Below are positions 32,116 to 34,770 of a stretch of 34,770 bases of DNA, piece after piece (position 1 is the stretch's first letter; each line of letters begins with the position of its first letter). This DNA is from DATCRE01 sp964235605 (GTDB lineage: Bacteria; Bacteroidota; Bacteroidia; Cytophagales; Cyclobacteriaceae): positions 1-34,770 of the forward strand of contig CAXSCR010000050.1 of the NCBI GenBank assembly GCA_964235605.1, read 5' to 3'. A program made the translations under genes and the position numbers. Below the pieces are notes generated by a model, which was not told the origin of the DNA, made no database searches, and worked only from the letters and a program-made list of their open reading frames with translations.

Positions 32116-32805
32116 ATGCTAAAGAAGTTTTATAAATTAGTTCATTCAGAAGTCGAAATAACTGGCGGAAAAGATGGTCTAGCCCAAGCAGAGTTAGTTA
32201 AAGAACTATACCTAGATAAAACAAGGCATGAAAAGTATATAAACTATTTTGTATCGTTTGGTGCCAATGTAATTGATAATGATACAAAATTTCCTGAGTT
32301 TGATTTGGAGTTAGAGTATGTGAAGATTCGAAGGGGTGCTAAAATCACAGATTACATATATTTTGCGCCATCCTTTCATCATCGATTTTTAGCTAGTGAC
32401 AAGGTGCAAAAGATCTTAAATAAACATAATCTACCTCCGTTTAAGTTATACAAGACAGAACTTTACAAGGACAACATAAAAATAATTGGGGACTATAGAT
32501 TTCTATATGTTCCGTCATTTGGTTATGACTTTATAGATTTTAAAGCAAGTATTTTTTCAACAGGTAACAAAAGAATCGGTAAAAAAGACTTTACAGTAAA
32601 TTCCCAGGAAGAATTTCTATCTTCAATCCAGCCTCTTAATAGGGAAAAAATTGTTCTAAATAACAATTTTGACTCAAATTTAGATTACTTCAATTTACAA
32701 ATTTTACCAGAAACAATTATTTCTGAGCGTTTGAAAGAAGAGTTTGTCAAACAAAATATTACTGGAGTAGAGGCAGTTGAATTCGATTTAGTTATAAAAC
32801 AATGA
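32116..32805 (+). CDS. Immunity-like protein 3 (229 aa), paralogue of proteins 1 and 2
   Basis: Third member of the tandem family, with GGKDGLAQAELVK, KITDYIYFAPSFHHRFL, DFIDFKASIFSTGN and TIISERLKEEFV in matching places. In several stretches (GKKDFTVNSQEEFLSSI, PLNREKIVLNNNFDSNLDYFN) it looks closer to paralogue 1 than to 2. It begins 12 nt after paralogue 2, with no toxin remnant between. Expansion of immunity genes without toxins is usual at RHS loci facing toxin variants of kin. A 139-base gap without recognisable genes follows. Confidence 0.72.
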   Translation: MLKKFYKLVHSEVEITGGKDGLAQAELVKELYLDKTRHEKYINYFVSFGANVIDNDTKFPEFDLELEYVKIRRGAKITDYIYFAPSFHHRFLASDKVQKILNKHNLPPFKLYKTELYKDNIKIIGDYRFLYVPSFGYDFIDFKASIFSTGNKRIGKKDFTVNSQEEFLSSIQPLNREKIVLNNNFDSNLDYFNLQILPETIISERLKEEFVKQNITGVEAVEFDLVIKQ

Positions 32806-32944
32806 ACTTAATTGAAACATTAAAAAAGATCTCTTAAGTGTACAGCAAAGCATTATTATCAAGGTTTATCAATTGTTATTATGAAATACAAATGATTGAA
32901 CCTTTGGAGCCTGAAATGCTATGGGTCATTGATTAATGAATTAG

Positions 32945-33679
32945 ATGGATATTATGATAAAGAGAAGTGTGTGTGAAATATTTGCAGAAACAGGTTTGCT
33001 AACTAAAGCAACTGTATCGGTGACATGTTCTAGAAAACGATCGAATTATAACATTAGATTAATCTTTGTCGTTTCCATGTTTATTTTATCATGTGGAGTA
33101 CCGAAAAAAGAAGAATCAAAAACACAAAAAGTCCAACAAAAGAATGAGTTAAAAAAGGAAACAAATACTACTGATTCACTCTCAGGTAATTTGGCGCGGA
33201 AGGATAAAATATCAATCAAGAAATTTACCTTTCTATCTGGTAAGCTCCAACTCGAAATACCCTCAGAGCTAAAACCAATGGACTCTGAGATGTATTCATT
33301 AAAATATCCGAGTGATAACATGATGAATACAAAAGCTTATAGCAATACAGATGGTACAGTAAGTCTATTGATTAGCCGCCGTCCAGAAACTTCTTCACAA
33401 CATGATCTTCCAAATTATAAACAGATGCTCTATGAAACCTACAGCAAAAACTCATCAATAGACTTTATAAAGTGCGAGATTGAAAAAATTGGAGGCAGAG
33501 ATTTTATAGTAACAGAAATGATCACACCAGCCATCGATATTAACATATACAATCTTATGTTGATTATCAGTTTAGAGGATAAGTTGGCAATTATAACATT
33601 CAATTGTACAGTTGACAAGGTTGGCAAATGGAAGCCTGTAGCTTCAAGAATTATGAGTTCCATTGAAGTGAAAGATTGA
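32945..33679 (+). CDS. Lipoprotein with DcrB/Mog1-PsbP-like domain (244 aa or shorter)
   Basis: A hydrophobic run and lipobox (LIFVVSMFILSCG, C50) are followed by a Lys/Gln/Glu-rich linker and a ~140-aa domain (GKLQLEIPSELKPMDSE, VSLLISRRPE, RDFIVTEMITPA, LAIITFNCTVDKVGKW) whose layout resembles the DcrB/DUF1795 group of the Mog1/PsbP fold. Relatives include DcrB-like lipoproteins and effector chaperones of type VI secretion. Forty-nine residues before the lipobox Cys is unusually long; the real start is probably downstream, possibly at a non-ATG codon. The domain call is by eye. Confidence 0.55.
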   Translation: MDIMIKRSVCEIFAETGLLTKATVSVTCSRKRSNYNIRLIFVVSMFILSCGVPKKEESKTQKVQQKNELKKETNTTDSLSGNLARKDKISIKKFTFLSGKLQLEIPSELKPMDSEMYSLKYPSDNMMNTKAYSNTDGTVSLLISRRPETSSQHDLPNYKQMLYETYSKNSSIDFIKCEIEKIGGRDFIVTEMITPAIDINIYNLMLIISLEDKLAIITFNCTVDKVGKWKPVASRIMSSIEVKD

Positions 33680-33716
33680 ACTGCATCATGATTGTCTTAT
33701 TCTATAGTTATTTAAA

Positions 33717-34770
33717 ATGAAAGGGCTTGTATTTAATTTTAACACATTGAAAGTTTTCCATTTAACTACGAGCTTTTTTTTAATCTTTCAGATAGTGAGC
33801 ACAGTCACTATACAGAAGCTATTTGCCCAAGATTTAACATTTATAACGGATACCGTTTCGACAACAGAAATCTCTAAGCCATATCATAACCTGATAAATA
33901 ACAAGCAACAAAAAGCAGACAGCCTTCAAAAATCGCTTAAGCACAAGTTAGACTCAGTACCCGATCATTTCAAAAGTCAATTTGATAGTGTTAAAACGCT
34001 AAAATTTTCACCAGGAGAATATACGAAAACACTAGATACCACTCTTCTTTCTTTTCAAAGGAAAATAGTGAACTCTTTAAATAGTAGTTGTGACAGCCTC
34101 CGTTTAAATCAAGTTCAGCGACTAGATAGTGTTTTAAATATAACCGGAATGCAGGGGGTCAGTGAGCGTTTAGATCTGGACGATAAATTAAACGTCGATA
34201 CCCCGGAAGTAAACACAGCACCTACATTGAATTTACCTTCCGATAATTCGTCCGTAAAAATTAATATTCCTAATGTAAAAAGTGGCGCAGACCTAAATCT
34301 GACAGATAAAAATTCATATTTTTCTCCTCAAAAAATTAATGGCTTTGATAAAATAGAAATAGATAAAGTCAACGAACTTGGTGATGCTGCAAGTCAAATT
34401 GAATCGATATCATCGCAAACAGATAAATTACAAAATGGAGAAGCTGCTAAAGAATTAGGAACCGCCATCGAAAACCGAGCATTAAACAATGATGAGCTAA
34501 GAAACTTAGATGACGCAAAAAAAGCACAGGCAGAACTAACAACTCAGTTTGAATCGATAAATAACTTAAATCAAAATCCTGACTCTCTCGCGTCTTTAGG
34601 TAGCACTGAAGTCATCGACCATTTTACTGGCAAAGAGGAAATGATTCAAAAAGAACTGGGAAATGTGGCTAAAATACAAACCAAATATAAAGACGTTTCG
34701 GATGTTCGTTTCCTGCCAAAACGGCCTACCAATTCTATGAAAGGGAAGCCATTTGTTGAACGCTTACTAC
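33717..34770 (+). CDS. Secreted protein, 3' end cut by the window (at least 351 aa)
   Basis: From the ATG at 33717 the frame stays open to the window end. A signal peptide (SFFLIFQIVSTVTIQKLFAQ) is followed by a Ser/Asp/Gln-rich helical region (QQKADSLQKSLKHKLDSVP), a low-complexity Asn/Leu/Asp section and more coiled-type helices (AKKAQAELTTQFESINN), ending in FLPKRPTNSMKGKPFVERLL. This last motif seems familiar from conserved Bacteroidetes envelope proteins of unknown role. The missing C-terminus might hold an outer-membrane barrel, so function cannot be assigned. It starts 37 nt after the lipoprotein gene. Confidence 0.7.
   Translation, partial: MKGLVFNFNTLKVFHLTTSFFLIFQIVSTVTIQKLFAQDLTFITDTVSTTEISKPYHNLINNKQQKADSLQKSLKHKLDSVPDHFKSQFDSVKTLKFSPGEYTKTLDTTLLSFQRKIVNSLNSSCDSLRLNQVQRLDSVLNITGMQGVSERLDLDDKLNVDTPEVNTAPTLNLPSDNSSVKINIPNVKSGADLNLTDKNSYFSPQKINGFDKIEIDKVNELGDAASQIESISSQTDKLQNGEAAKELGTAIENRALNNDELRNLDDAKKAQAELTTQFESINNLNQNPDSLASLGSTEVIDHFTGKEEMIQKELGNVAKIQTKYKDVSDVRFLPKRPTNSMKGKPFVERLL

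Noticed and set aside
32806..32944. A further toxin-tail remnant after immunity gene 3
   Set aside because: No alignment to the toxin C-terminus could be found in any frame; only a 14-codon chance frame is present.
1..34770. CRISPR array, rRNA, tRNA or insertion sequence
   Set aside because: No regularly spaced repeats, no conserved RNA segments and no transposase-like protein were seen on either strand.

Overview
The window reads like the chromosome of a Bacteroidetes bacterium, probably order Cytophagales. Base composition is AT-rich. Supporting signs are secreted RHS proteins of the Bacteroidetes type (Sec signal peptide, DUF6443-like segment, YD repeats, RHS core), tandem helicase-associated domains without a helicase, and a one-protein phosphorelay kinase. 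The order-level placement is inference from gene content.

Layout. (1) 133-1848, minus: an Mrr-type PD-(D/E)XK nuclease with a large unrecognised N-terminal half. (2) 1989-13225 (perhaps to 13525), minus: about 16 tightly packed and often overlapping genes that end at a strong terminator. They encode a YadA-like trimeric fibre, an L,D-transpeptidase-like protein, a GH108 muramidase, a peptidoglycan-binding protein, two proteins with annexin-like repeats, a transglutaminase-fold protein, several small beta-rich proteins and many short membrane proteins with very basic tails. I see no tail tube, sheath, baseplate, tape measure, portal, large terminase, integrase, replication protein or packaging ATPase. 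My best reading is the structural and lysis cassette of a tailless, membrane-containing virus, or a domesticated relic of one. Two genes show single-frame disruptions, which suggests decay. (3) 13657-14964, plus: a tiny membrane protein and a protein made of five helicase-associated repeats with an AT-hook-like tail. (4) 15027-18507, minus: a GNAT-like protein followed by a six-TM hybrid sensor kinase/receiver/LuxR-type regulator. (5) 18996-34770, plus: a long RHS toxin locus. In order it has an OmpH/Skp-like chaperone, a putative lipoprotein, a 1704-aa RHS-type shell protein, a 1788-aa RHS protein ending in an AHH-like HNH nuclease tip, three paralogous immunity-like proteins, a DcrB-like lipoprotein and a secreted protein cut by the window end.

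How it fits together. The RHS locus looks like one exported toxin machine. Both giant proteins carry Sec signals, the first gene is a periplasmic holdase paralogue, and the immunity genes follow the toxin tip. A decayed copy of the toxin's last ~22 codons sits between immunity genes 1 and 2, a sequence scar showing that toxin/immunity cassettes have been replaced or duplicated here. The viral-like block and the RHS locus are the two regions most worth laboratory follow-up.
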